From an uncultured Collinsella sp. (GTDB lineage: Bacteria; Actinomycetota; Coriobacteriia; Coriobacteriales; Coriobacteriaceae): DNA of 64,000 nt. Location: contig UQOY01000002.1 of the NCBI GenBank assembly GCA_900542825.1, positions 1 through 64,000 of the forward strand. The letters run 5' to 3'. Shown here piece by piece: positions 8,079 to 16,460 of this stretch. The translations under genes and the position numbers were made by a program. Position 1 is the stretch's first letter; each line of letters opens with the position of its first letter. The notes below the pieces were generated by a model. That model ran no database searches, had not been told where the DNA came from, and saw nothing but the letters and a program-made list of their open reading frames with translations.

Positions 8079-9680
8079 ATGAATCAGATCCTTCTCTTTA
8101 TCGGCCTCGTCATCATTTTGTGCCTGACCATCAAACCCGTCGGCAAAAAGCTCCCCTTCCCTACCCTGCTCATCTTTATCGCGCTGGGCATGCTGTTGGG
8201 CGTCAACGGGCCTGCGCACATCGACTTTAGCGACTACGCGCTTACCGAAACCGTCTGCAGCACGGCGCTGCTATTCATCATGTTCTACGGCGGCTTTAAC
8301 ACCAACATCGACCGCGCCAAACCCGTCGCCGCGCCCGCGGTGCTGCTAAGCACGCTCGGCGTCGTCATCACCGCCGGCGTCACCGGCGTGTTCGCACATT
8401 TCGTGCTGGGCTTCGACTGGATCGGCGGTCTGCTGCTGGGCTCGGTCGTGGCGTCCACCGACGCGGCGAGCGTCTTTAGCGTGCTGCGCGAGCACAACCT
8501 GTCGCTGAGGGACGGCACCGACTCGCTGCTCGAGGTCGAATCGGGCTCCAACGACCCCGTCGCCTACATGCTCACCGCAGTGCTCGCGACCCTTGCGGCG
8601 GGCGGCAACATCGACATTCCCGTGCTACTGGCCAAGCAGATCATCTTGGGTGTGGGGCTAGGCCTTGCCATCGGCTGGACATCCAGCCGCCTGATTGAGC
8701 GCACGCACGCAACGGCCGAGGGCGCACAGACTATCTTTTTGTTCGCCGTGGCGATTGTCGCCTACGCGCTGCCGAGCTACCTGGGCGGCAACGGCTTTTT
8801 GGCTGTATACCTGGCGGGCATTGTGCTGGGTGCGAGCGACATCACCGGCAAGGTCGAGATGGCGCACTTTTTTGACACCCTTACCGAGATGGCCGAGATG
8901 ACCATCTTCTTTTTGCTCGGCCTGCTCGTCACGCCCGCGCGCCTGCCGCAAATGCTGCTTCCGGGCCTAGCACTCATGGCGTTTATGCTCTTTGTGAGCC
9001 GCCCCATAGCCGTCGGCCTGCTGTTGGCGCCGTTTAGGACCAACCCTCGCCAGGTTGCACTCGTAAGCTGGGCGGGCCTGCGCGGCGCGGCCTCGGTCGT
9101 GTTTAGCCTCTTTGCCGTGGTGGCCGGTGTTCCCGGTGGGCACGACCTATTTGACCTAGTCTTTGTGATTGCCGTGTCGAGCATTGTGGTGCAGGGCTCG
9201 CTGCTACCGGCGGTGGCGAAAAAGCTCGACATGATTGACGCAGAAGGCGACGTGCGCCGTACGTTTAACGATTACCGCGACGAAGACGGCATGTCGTTCG
9301 TTAAGCTCAAGGTAGGTGGGGGTCATCCATTTGCCGGACGCTCGCTCGCCGATATTGGCAGCGCAACGGACATGCTCGTGGTCCTGGTGCTGCGCGACGG
9401 CGCGCACCCGGTGCTGCCCAACGGCGATACCGTCATCGAGGAAGGTGACCTGCTAGTGATGGCCGCTCCAACGTTTGAAGAACGTGCCGAGGCTACGCTG
9501 CGCGAGGTCACCGTGACACCCCACGGTCGCCTGGCAGGACGGCGCCTGCGCGATGTGCCGCAAGGCAAGCACCCGTTTATCGTCGTGATGCTCAAGCGCG
9601 ACGGCCAAACGATCATCCCCGACGGCAACACCCTCATATACGCCGGCGACGAAGCCGTCATTGCCACGCTAGCGTCGTAG
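8079..9680 (+). CDS. Potassium/proton antiporter, CPA1 NhaP2/CvrA type
   Basis: The 533-residue protein has about 12 membrane helices in the first 385 residues (Na_H_Exchanger fold), with the ion-site segment STDAASVFSVL and the ESGSNDPVAYML signature. Two C-terminal TrkA-C/RCK-C-like domains follow (around HPFAGRSLADIG and GRLAGRRLRDVP). This matches NhaP2-type K+/H+ or cation/H+ antiporters gated by small ligands. The start at 8079 follows CAGGAGCG. It exports K+ or Na+ to adjust cell volume and pH. It is a single gene with no regulator next to it. Confidence 0.92.
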   Translation: MNQILLFIGLVIILCLTIKPVGKKLPFPTLLIFIALGMLLGVNGPAHIDFSDYALTETVCSTALLFIMFYGGFNTNIDRAKPVAAPAVLLSTLGVVITAGVTGVFAHFVLGFDWIGGLLLGSVVASTDAASVFSVLREHNLSLRDGTDSLLEVESGSNDPVAYMLTAVLATLAAGGNIDIPVLLAKQIILGVGLGLAIGWTSSRLIERTHATAEGAQTIFLFAVAIVAYALPSYLGGNGFLAVYLAGIVLGASDITGKVEMAHFFDTLTEMAEMTIFFLLGLLVTPARLPQMLLPGLALMAFMLFVSRPIAVGLLLAPFRTNPRQVALVSWAGLRGAASVVFSLFAVVAGVPGGHDLFDLVFVIAVSSIVVQGSLLPAVAKKLDMIDAEGDVRRTFNDYRDEDGMSFVKLKVGGGHPFAGRSLADIGSATDMLVVLVLRDGAHPVLPNGDTVIEEGDLLVMAAPTFEERAEATLREVTVTPHGRLAGRRLRDVPQGKHPFIVVMLKRDGQTIIPDGNTLIYAGDEAVIATLAS

Positions 9681-10015
9681 CGGCCAGGGGGCAGCCGTCC
9701 CAAATTGGCTACATTTGTGCATCAATCGCCCCAGTTGGGGTCTCGTTGCGGACAATTTGCGTCTGGCAAAACTAAGTGAGTAGACTTTTGCCGAATCGCC
9801 GACCACGTCACCAAAGCACAACTCAGTGACCTGCGGGTTTGTTGAAGCAAATTTGTCGTGTGCTCAGGATTTCCAATAAAGCCTACTCACTTAGCCAGCG
9901 GGCAGTCAAAATAGAGCAGCCGCGAAGTCATTAGGCTCCATTGCGACGGCTTATCGCGCATTTTCGCGCAGCCGCGGGTGCAGACGCGCCGTCCCAAATT
10001 AGCCACCCCCGCCCC
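9681..10015. repeat. Intergenic block with nested direct and inverted repeats
   Basis: GCCGTCCCAAATTGGCT (9694-9710) returns as GCCGTCCCAAATTAGCC (9988-10004), bracketing the block as near-identical direct repeats. Inside, CTAAGTGAGTAGACTTT (9772-9788) and its complement (9878-9894) match at 16 of 17 positions, 89 bp apart. No open frame is convincing. It looks like a non-coding insertion, or a pair of related hairpin units. Confidence 0.55.
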
Positions 10016-10204
10016 CTAGTCGTCGACGGCAAAGTCTCGGAGGTCGAGGCGTCCTCGTTCGGCTCGGGCTAGGAGTTCTTGGGGCGACTCATCCTCGATA
10101 TCCACTACGTCGAGCATGGCGGCCGGAAAACCCACGCCCGCCGCACTCCCCGCGCGATCGAGCAGGCTCTCGCGCAGCTGGTCAACGTCGACTTCGATCT
10201 TCAT
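10016..10204 (-). CDS. Small acidic protein, unknown
   Basis: The 62-residue protein starts at 10204 behind GTAGGAGGTTTCACC, a strong ribosome site. It is acidic (MKIEVDVDQL at the N-terminus, repeated Asp/Glu through to DFAVDD), has no membrane segment or cysteines and is not recognised. The GC content resembles that of the core genome. It is divergent from the MazG/helicase pair across a 114-bp gap, so it could be an independent core gene or a small partner of that pair. Confidence 0.65.
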   Translation of the reverse strand: MKIEVDVDQLRESLLDRAGSAAGVGFPAAMLDVVDIEDESPQELLARAERGRLDLRDFAVDD

Positions 10205-10318
10205 GGTGAAACCTCCTACCGGGCAATCGCGACCGAATAAACCGCACGCCCAAATGAGGTGCAATAAATCCCAGATACCGCCATAATAAAACAATGAATA
10301 TCAGGGAGGTTGCGGACG

Positions 10319-10675
10319 ATGGATAAGCTCGATGCCATGACGGAACAAGTCAGGAACTTTTGTGATGCACGCGACTGGCGCAAGTATCACACGCCAAAAG
10401 AGCTTGCCATCGGCATGGCAACTGAGTCCTCTGAGCTCCTTCAGCTCTTTCGTTTTATGAGCGACGAGCGCATTGCGGAAATGTTCGAAGACACCGAGCA
10501 ACGCCAAGCCATCGAAGACGAAGTCGCCGACACGCTCCTTTTCCTTCTGCGTTTCGCAGATTTAAATGGAATTGACCTGCCAGCTGCACTCTCGTCCAAA
10601 CTCGTGCGCAATGGCGAGCGCTACTCCACCAACGCATCATCTGTCGAATACAGAAAAGCGGATCACCGTGAGTAA
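10319..10675 (+). CDS. MazG-like nucleotide pyrophosphohydrolase
   Basis: The 118-residue all-alpha protein has the metal-binding pattern of the MazG/dCTPase (RS21-C6-like) superfamily, with ESSE at 36-39 and EVAD at 68-71. These enzymes hydrolyse (d)NTPs to monophosphates and pyrophosphate and usually clear damaged or non-canonical nucleotides. The ATG at 10319 is chosen because GGGAGG lies at good spacing; an upstream in-frame TTG at 10310 is worse. The stop overlaps the start of the helicase gene by 8 bases, so the two are translationally coupled. Composition is lower in GC than flanking genes. Confidence 0.88.
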   Translation: MDKLDAMTEQVRNFCDARDWRKYHTPKELAIGMATESSELLQLFRFMSDERIAEMFEDTEQRQAIEDEVADTLLFLLRFADLNGIDLPAALSSKLVRNGERYSTNASSVEYRKADHRE

Positions 10676-12410
10676 TGAGTTCGCCCTTCGACAATACACG
10701 CTTCCCCTGCCCCAGCCCTTTGAGACAAGCGAATCGCTTCAGGACTTTGGCACGCCAAAGCCTGGAGCCCATCATGACGAGAGTTGGCCTGTTCTCTACA
10801 TCCTGACCAACAGCAGAAACAAGACGGCATACATCGGCCAAACAACCAACTACCAGCGCCGTATGAAACAACACGCCGCAAACGTGGACAAGGACTTCGA
10901 CCGGACCCTTCTAATCGACAATCCCACCTTCAACCAATCCGCAACGTTCGAGTTCGAGAATCGACTTATTGAGCTGTTCTGTGCTGACGAAAAATACCAG
11001 GTCACCAATGCCAACAACGGCTATGCCCAATTCGATTATTTTGAGCGGCCTCAGTATCGCCAGAAGTTCCGAGACCTCTGGACAAAGCTTCGCGAAGAAA
11101 ACTACGCGATTCATCCGATTGAAGAGCTCGAGAACTCCGATCTGTTCAAGTTCTCGCCTTTCAAGACGCTTACGCCTGACCAATACGAAACGATCGAGAC
11201 GATTTATAAACGTCTCGAACAGGAGCATGAAGACGCAAAACATGGCGGCTCAAAAAGAGAACGTATAACCGTCGTGAGTGGCGCGCCGGGAACAGGTAAA
11301 ACGATCCTCGCCATCAGTCTCATGTTCAAAATCAAAAATGAACCCAACCTTTCCGACCTGCGAGTCGGTTTTGTCACCCCCATGGATTCCCTGAAGAAGA
11401 CCCTCAGGAAACTCACACACTTCCTTCCGGGGTTAAAGCCTTGCGATATCTTGAGCCCCAGTGACGTAACCAAAAATGATCGCTATGACATCCTACTTGT
11501 CGACGAAGCACATCGACTGGGTAATTATCTAAGCATGGGCTCCGGCATCAAGGCCTTCTATAACACCTGCGATCGTCTCGGCCTTCCACATACGAGCAAC
11601 CAAGTTGACTGGATATTCAAATGTTGCGACAAGGCATATCTGTTTTATGACCCCAAGCAGCAAGTCAGGGCATCCGGACTCAATCGAGACGGTCTTGAGC
11701 GGCGACTTAACCAACTCGAAGAAGCGGGTATTGAAACTGAAGAGTTCAACTTGAGCACCCAAATGCGAGTACGCGGCGGCGATGAGTATCTCGACTTTGT
11801 ATATGATCTACTCGATAACAAAGCGTATATGCATGCCGGCATGAAGTTCGAAGAACTCTTTTCATCGGAGCCTTACGATTCGCGAGCCGGGGACCCGAAC
11901 AGCGATACCCCCAGATACCAGTTTGGAATCGTCGACCAATTTGAGGATTTCTGTTCCCTACAGCAAGCCAAGGAAGAAGAAGTTGGTCTATCCCGCATGA
12001 CGGCAGGTTTTGCGTGGAAGTGGGAAACGAAGAAACACAAAGACGCGTTTGACATCGTCATCGAGGGTATCCCCAAACGCTGGAACTCAACCCAAAAAGA
12101 TTGGGTTAATTCTGTCAATGCCGTCAACGAAGTCGGATGTATCCACACGGTGCAGGGCTACGACCTCAACTACGGCTTCGTAATTCTGGGACCAGACATT
12201 TACTACGACACCGATAATGAAGCTGTCTGCGTTAACAAAGCGAACTTCAAAGATGCCGTCGCAAAGAAAAAAGCAAGCGACGATGACCTGCGAAAGATCA
12301 TCGTCAACGCCTACTACGTTCTCATGACGCGCGGCATGCTGGGAACGTTTCTTTATGTATGCGATCCGGCGCTCAAGGAGTATTTGTCACGGTATATCCC
12401 AGTGATATAG
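10668..12410 (+). CDS. GIY-YIG nuclease fused to DUF2075 helicase-like ATPase
   Basis: The 580-residue protein starts with GTG at 10668, inside the end of the MazG-like gene. Residues about 42-130 form a GIY-YIG endonuclease domain: LYI at 43-45, YIG at 55-57, Arg at 64-65 and the catalytic-type Glu at 95 or 97. Residues about 200-560 are a DUF2075/superfamily-1 ATPase with Walker A SGAPGTGKT (204-212), Walker B DILLVDEAH (274-282) and a C-terminal YYVLMTRG segment like helicase motif VI. The cytosolic protein probably cuts and remodels nucleic acid. With the coupled MazG enzyme and low GC it looks like an acquired defence or repair cassette. The substrate is unknown. Confidence 0.88.
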   Translation: MSNEFALRQYTLPLPQPFETSESLQDFGTPKPGAHHDESWPVLYILTNSRNKTAYIGQTTNYQRRMKQHAANVDKDFDRTLLIDNPTFNQSATFEFENRLIELFCADEKYQVTNANNGYAQFDYFERPQYRQKFRDLWTKLREENYAIHPIEELENSDLFKFSPFKTLTPDQYETIETIYKRLEQEHEDAKHGGSKRERITVVSGAPGTGKTILAISLMFKIKNEPNLSDLRVGFVTPMDSLKKTLRKLTHFLPGLKPCDILSPSDVTKNDRYDILLVDEAHRLGNYLSMGSGIKAFYNTCDRLGLPHTSNQVDWIFKCCDKAYLFYDPKQQVRASGLNRDGLERRLNQLEEAGIETEEFNLSTQMRVRGGDEYLDFVYDLLDNKAYMHAGMKFEELFSSEPYDSRAGDPNSDTPRYQFGIVDQFEDFCSLQQAKEEEVGLSRMTAGFAWKWETKKHKDAFDIVIEGIPKRWNSTQKDWVNSVNAVNEVGCIHTVQGYDLNYGFVILGPDIYYDTDNEAVCVNKANFKDAVAKKKASDDDLRKIIVNAYYVLMTRGMLGTFLYVCDPALKEYLSRYIPVI

Positions 12411-12504
12411 GCTAGCGTCATGTCTTCCATGTAACCATCCTGTAAATCATAGCGGCGCACTCGAGTTTTACCGTGATGCGGTCGCGCCCGGCGCTCCACT
12501 GTGC

Positions 12505-12510
12505 TAAAGT
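12505..12510 (+). promoter_or_regulatory. Possible extended -10 of serC
   Basis: TGTGC followed by TAAAGT, 40 bases before the serC start, fits an extended -10 element. No good -35 is found at the right distance. Confidence 0.25.
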
Positions 12511-12549
12511 ATCCCGAACGTTCAAACGACTACGAGGGGGAACTAGAAG

Positions 12550-13674
12550 ATGGCACGTGTGCACAACTTCTCAGCTGGCCCGGCCGCGCTGCCTACAAGC
12601 GTGCTCGCCGAGATCGCCGACGAGATGATGGACTACCGCGGTTGCGGCATGTCCGTGCTCGAGATGAGCCATCGATCTAGCATGTACCAGCAGATCATCG
12701 ACGACGCCGAGGCAACCCTGCGCCGCCTGCTGAGCATCCCCGACAACTACCGTGTCCTGTTTTTGCAGGGCGGCGCCACGCTGCAGTTTGCGGGCATCCC
12801 CATGAACCTCATGCGCCGCGGCCGCGCCGGCTACGTCGTGACCGGTAGCTTCGCCAAAAAGGCGTACAAGGAGGCCGCCAAGTACGGCGAGGCCGTGCTG
12901 CTCGCGAGCTCTGAGGACACCAACTTCGACCGCATACCCACCATGGCCGACGTCAACGCGCGCATTGCCGCCGAGGCCGCGGGCGACGGACTCGACTACG
13001 TCTACATCTGCCAGAACAACACCATCTTTGGCACCATGTACCATGAGCTTCCCGCTTGCGGCGATGTGCCGCTGGTCGCCGATGTCTCGAGCTGCTTTCT
13101 GTCGCAGCCGCTCGAGGTTGAGCGCTATGGGCTCATTTACGCCGGCGCGCAGAAAAACGCCGGTGCCGCGGGCGTGACCATGGTCATCGTGCGCGACGAC
13201 CTCATCGCCGATGGCCCCGCCTTTGCGCAGACGCCGCAGTACATGGACCTCAAGGCCCAGGCCGCCAAGGGCTCCATGCTCAACACGCCCAACACCTTTG
13301 GCATCTACGTGTGCGGCAAGGTGTTCCACTGGGTCGAGGAGACCGGCGGACTTGCCGCCATGGCCGAACGAAACTGGGCCAAAGCCAACCTGCTCTACGA
13401 CCTGCTCGAGCACAGTGAGCTGTTCCATAGCACCACGCGGGCCGACAGCCGTTCCATCGCCAACGTCACCTTCCGCACCGGCGACGCCGAGCTCGATGCG
13501 GCCTTTGTCGCAGGCGCGGCCGAGCACCAGATTCAAAACGTCAAGGGCCATCGCCTGGTGGGCGGCATGCGCGCGAGCGTCTACAACGCCGTAACCATGG
13601 AAGACGTGCAGGCACTGGCCTCCTACATGAAGGGCTTCGAAGCGCAGCATAGTTTGAGTCCGCGATCTAACTAG
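12550..13674 (+). CDS. serC: Phosphoserine aminotransferase
   Basis: This 374-residue PLP enzyme converts 3-phosphohydroxypyruvate and glutamate to 3-phosphoserine. The N-terminus HNFSAGPAALP is diagnostic, as are the phosphate-binding FLQGGATLQF and the PLP lysine in GAQKNAGAAG. The length matches SerC. It starts at 12550 behind GAGGGGGAACTAGAAG. It is followed after 71 bp by serA, so the two form the serine operon. No phosphoserine phosphatase (serB) is adjacent. Confidence 0.97.
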   Translation: MARVHNFSAGPAALPTSVLAEIADEMMDYRGCGMSVLEMSHRSSMYQQIIDDAEATLRRLLSIPDNYRVLFLQGGATLQFAGIPMNLMRRGRAGYVVTGSFAKKAYKEAAKYGEAVLLASSEDTNFDRIPTMADVNARIAAEAAGDGLDYVYICQNNTIFGTMYHELPACGDVPLVADVSSCFLSQPLEVERYGLIYAGAQKNAGAAGVTMVIVRDDLIADGPAFAQTPQYMDLKAQAAKGSMLNTPNTFGIYVCGKVFHWVEETGGLAAMAERNWAKANLLYDLLEHSELFHSTTRADSRSIANVTFRTGDAELDAAFVAGAAEHQIQNVKGHRLVGGMRASVYNAVTMEDVQALASYMKGFEAQHSLSPRSN

Positions 13675-13745
13675 CCCGCAACCCGCGGGCCGACCAGCCA
13701 CTTCAAACCACCCTGTTTAGATCAAAACCTGCTAAGGAGTTTTCT

Positions 13746-14909
13746 ATGCGCAAGATTAAGACCATCGACGACATCACCAAGGACGGTAAGGTCGAGTTTG
13801 GCGAGGGCTACGAGTTTGTGGGCACCGCCGAGGAGGCCGACGCCATCCTGATGCGCTCCACCGACCTGCACGGCTACGAGCTGCCCGAGGGCATTCGCGC
13901 CATCGCCCGCTGCGGCGCCGGTGTCAACAATATCCCCGTCGAGGAGTACGCCAAGAGGGGCGTCGTCGTCTTTAACTCCCCCGGTGCCAACAGCAATGCC
14001 GTCAAGGAGCTCGTCCTGGGCATGCTGGTGCTCTCGAGCCGCGGCGTGGTGCAGTCGATGAACTGGGTGCGCGACAACGCCGACGACCCTGACATTCAGG
14101 TCGACGCCGAAAAGGCCAAGAAGGCCTTTGTGGGCCGCGAGCTCAAGGGTAAGCGCATCGGCGTCATCGGTCTGGGCAACGTGGGCTCCAAGGTCGCCAA
14201 CGCCTGCGTCGATCTGGGCATGGATGTCTACGGCTACGATCCGTTCATTTCCGTCGAGCACGCATGGGTGCTGAGCCGCGAGGTGCAGCGCGTGGGCACG
14301 CTCGAGGATCTGTGCCGCGGCTGCGATTACCTCACCGTGCATGTGCCCAGCAAGGCCGACACCATCGACATGATCAGCACCGAGCAGATCAACCTGCTGG
14401 CACCCGACGCCGTGCTGATCAACTACGCACGCGAGACCATCATTGACGAGGACGCCGTCGACGCGGCCCTGCGCGCGGGCAAGTTGAGCTGGTTTAGCTG
14501 CGACTTTGCCACGCCCAAGACCGTCAAGATGCCCAATACGTTTATCACCACGCACTCGGGCGCCGGCACCGGAGAGGCCGAGGCCAACTGCGCCGACATG
14601 GCCATCAGCGAGCTCAAGGATTACCTGGAGAACGGCAACATCGCGCACAGTGTCAACTACCCCGCCTGCAGCATGGGCAAGGCGCGCGCCGCGAGCCGCA
14701 TCGCCTGCCTGCACGCCAACGTGCCCAACATGATCGGCCAGATCACGGCGATCCTGGCCAAGGACAACGCCAACGTGCAGCGTATGACCAACGAGTCCGC
14801 CGGCGAGAACGCCTACACCATGTTCGACACGGACGAGCACCTGGACAGCAGCACCATCGAGGCGCTCAAGCAGATTCCGTCGATGTATCGCGTGCGCGTG
14901 ATCAAGTAG
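13746..14909 (+). CDS. serA: D-3-phosphoglycerate dehydrogenase
   Basis: The 387-residue enzyme makes the first step of serine synthesis from 3-phosphoglycerate with NAD+. The nucleotide motif GVIGLGNVGSKVA is central, the catalytic-type segment CGAGVNNIPVEE is in the first half and a short C-terminal ACT domain (LHANVPNMIGQIT) probably binds serine as feedback inhibitor. The start at 13746 follows AAGGAG. The gene is second in the serC-serA operon and ends with a strong hairpin. Confidence 0.96.
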   Translation: MRKIKTIDDITKDGKVEFGEGYEFVGTAEEADAILMRSTDLHGYELPEGIRAIARCGAGVNNIPVEEYAKRGVVVFNSPGANSNAVKELVLGMLVLSSRGVVQSMNWVRDNADDPDIQVDAEKAKKAFVGRELKGKRIGVIGLGNVGSKVANACVDLGMDVYGYDPFISVEHAWVLSREVQRVGTLEDLCRGCDYLTVHVPSKADTIDMISTEQINLLAPDAVLINYARETIIDEDAVDAALRAGKLSWFSCDFATPKTVKMPNTFITTHSGAGTGEAEANCADMAISELKDYLENGNIAHSVNYPACSMGKARAASRIACLHANVPNMIGQITAILAKDNANVQRMTNESAGENAYTMFDTDEHLDSSTIEALKQIPSMYRVRVIK

Positions 14910-14949
14910 CGCCCGCGTCAAGCCTGCCAGACAGACCACGAAGTCCATT

Positions 14950-14985
14950 CGGCCCCCGTTTTCACGAAACGGGGGCCGATTTCGT
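14950..14985 (+). terminator. serA terminator
   Basis: Twelve-base-pair stem CGGCCCCCGTTT (14950-14961) with its exact complement (14967-14978), a 5-base loop, then ATTTCGTT. It lies 40 bases past the serA stop. Confidence 0.8.
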
Positions 14986-15002
14986 TGCTCCGGCTGGTTT
15001 TG

Positions 15003-15178
15003 AAAATGCTACTCTGTTCAAGTTCTTTCGGATAATCGACAGTCATACTCAAATCACTGAGCGCACTTGCTTTTATAAAGAGCTTTATCAGGGGTTTTAG
15101 TAGGTAAAATCGATCTCTATATGCCAAATTAAAGTTGACTGTCCATTTTCCGAAATAACTTGTTCTGGGTAGCACTTT
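15003..15178. mobile_element. 176-bp AT-rich inverted-repeat element (MITE-like)
   Basis: The ends pair over about 50 bases: 15003-15031 and 15150-15178 are inverted with most positions matching (CCGAAA-AACTTG...GTAGCA-TTT), and pairing continues inward through TGACTGTC-ATT. The interior is AT-rich, unlike the surrounding DNA. A 100-codon open frame covering it (minus strand) has no recognisable product. It could be a miniature transposon or the folded remains of one. No target-site duplication is obvious. Confidence 0.55.
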
Positions 15179-15256
15179 TAAAGCCCTTCCAAGGAGCAAT
15201 TGAAGCCTTTTCGCGGCCAAAACTCTAACTCACGCGACTTTTTTCCACCCGCGCGG

Positions 15257-16306
15257 CTACATTCCCGCCCAATCGATAAAAATCTCCTCACGAAGCCGCC
15301 GTTCGAGCTCCTGCTGCCGCGGCGTCTTGTCTTTCAGCGGCACATCGAGATAGGACATGATAAGTTCCATCACCACGCGGAAGGCGTCGGAGTCGACCAG
15401 CTGACCATAGGTCATCAGAACGACAGGATATCCCATGGCTTGCAGGGCCGTCGTTCGATCGGAGTCCGAGATCTTGGATTCGATGGATCCGTGAATGGCT
15501 TTACCTTGACATTCAACCAGGCACTCTCGGCTGCCGTCCTTATTTGATAGCAGGATATCGGCGTAGCGCCTATCAAGCCCCGAAATCAGGCGGGCGCTGC
15601 GCGTCATACGAATCTCAACATTATTGGTAAGGCGCAAACCTTCGCCGCCGCGCAACCTCGTAAGGCCAAACAGCATCGAAGCCTGGACCTCGAGCGGCGA
15701 TGCCACCACCCCCGTAATGCATTTCGCGGCACGCGTGAACGATTTAGCGCCGCGGAGTCCCTGGATCTTATTGGCGAACTCCATAAGTTCAGAGAGCTCG
15801 ATCAAGGGAGGTCGTTTCCACAAGTCCGTTGGATTCCCCAAGGTATCCTTTACGTTTTCCCAGCCCGACCGTGCGTCACCCCACCGGCCCCCATATGCCT
15901 GTTCAAGCGCCAACTTTACCTGGGGCGCAATCTTGCACACGGCAAAGGTGCCGCACATCTCATACATGCACATGATCAGACGCTCGTTTGAGACCGAGGA
16001 AGCAAGGGTCAGCAGGGTAAAGAGCGGGGACGCGGCATCAAAGCCAAACTCTGTCTGCCGCACGGGGCCAAACGGTCTCTCCCCGTTCCAAACATGTCTG
16101 ACAATGCGATCGCCCTTACGTCCGCAGCTGCCCTGTGCCAACACGTGTAACGGGGTGTCCAGGAAATGCTTGACAAGCGGATGCTCACAAAGATGTTCCC
16201 TGCGCGGATCGTCCGCAGAATCGGGCAGGTCCGGCATTATTGCCAAGACCTGTGGAGGTATCCGGTGATACCGAAAGGCAGATATGTCGCACAGCATGTC
16301 GTCCAT
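15257..16306 (-). CDS. Unknown protein with PD-(D/E)XK/DUF559-like C-terminus
   Basis: The 349-residue protein is not firmly recognised. The N-terminal part (SAFRYHRIPPQVL) resembles the many Coriobacteriia proteins that start with a short 'xYHRxPP' motif. The C-terminal 110 residues, with ADILL, then ECQGK, then DRTTALQAMGYPVVLMTY, have the spacing of a Vsr/DUF559-like nuclease fold (Asp, Glu-x-Gln/Lys). The start at 16306 is the best guess; an ATG at 16297 is possible and the frame stays open upstream. Its lower GC and AT-rich leftover on one side suggest acquisition. It interrupts the serC-serA and M20/DUF1015 region. Confidence 0.6.
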   Translation of the reverse strand: MDDMLCDISAFRYHRIPPQVLAIMPDLPDSADDPRREHLCEHPLVKHFLDTPLHVLAQGSCGRKGDRIVRHVWNGERPFGPVRQTEFGFDAASPLFTLLTLASSVSNERLIMCMYEMCGTFAVCKIAPQVKLALEQAYGGRWGDARSGWENVKDTLGNPTDLWKRPPLIELSELMEFANKIQGLRGAKSFTRAAKCITGVVASPLEVQASMLFGLTRLRGGEGLRLTNNVEIRMTRSARLISGLDRRYADILLSNKDGSRECLVECQGKAIHGSIESKISDSDRTTALQAMGYPVVLMTYGQLVDSDAFRVVMELIMSYLDVPLKDKTPRQQELERRLREEIFIDWAGM

Positions 16307-16460
16307 GAAGGGTACGTACCCGCTGCGTCGTTTGTAAACCCGCTCAGACGGCAAGCGCGATGGCGCGGCCTGCGAACGGTAAATACCGCCACGCGCACGT
16401 CGCGGATCTCTCAGGAGGCTTACAATCGGTTTGGGAAGCAGACTGATTGTGAGGTTGCAT

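Noticed and set aside
14918..15220. 100-codon minus-strand frame after serA
   Set aside because: It covers the terminator and the inverted-repeat element; no start signal and no recognisable product.
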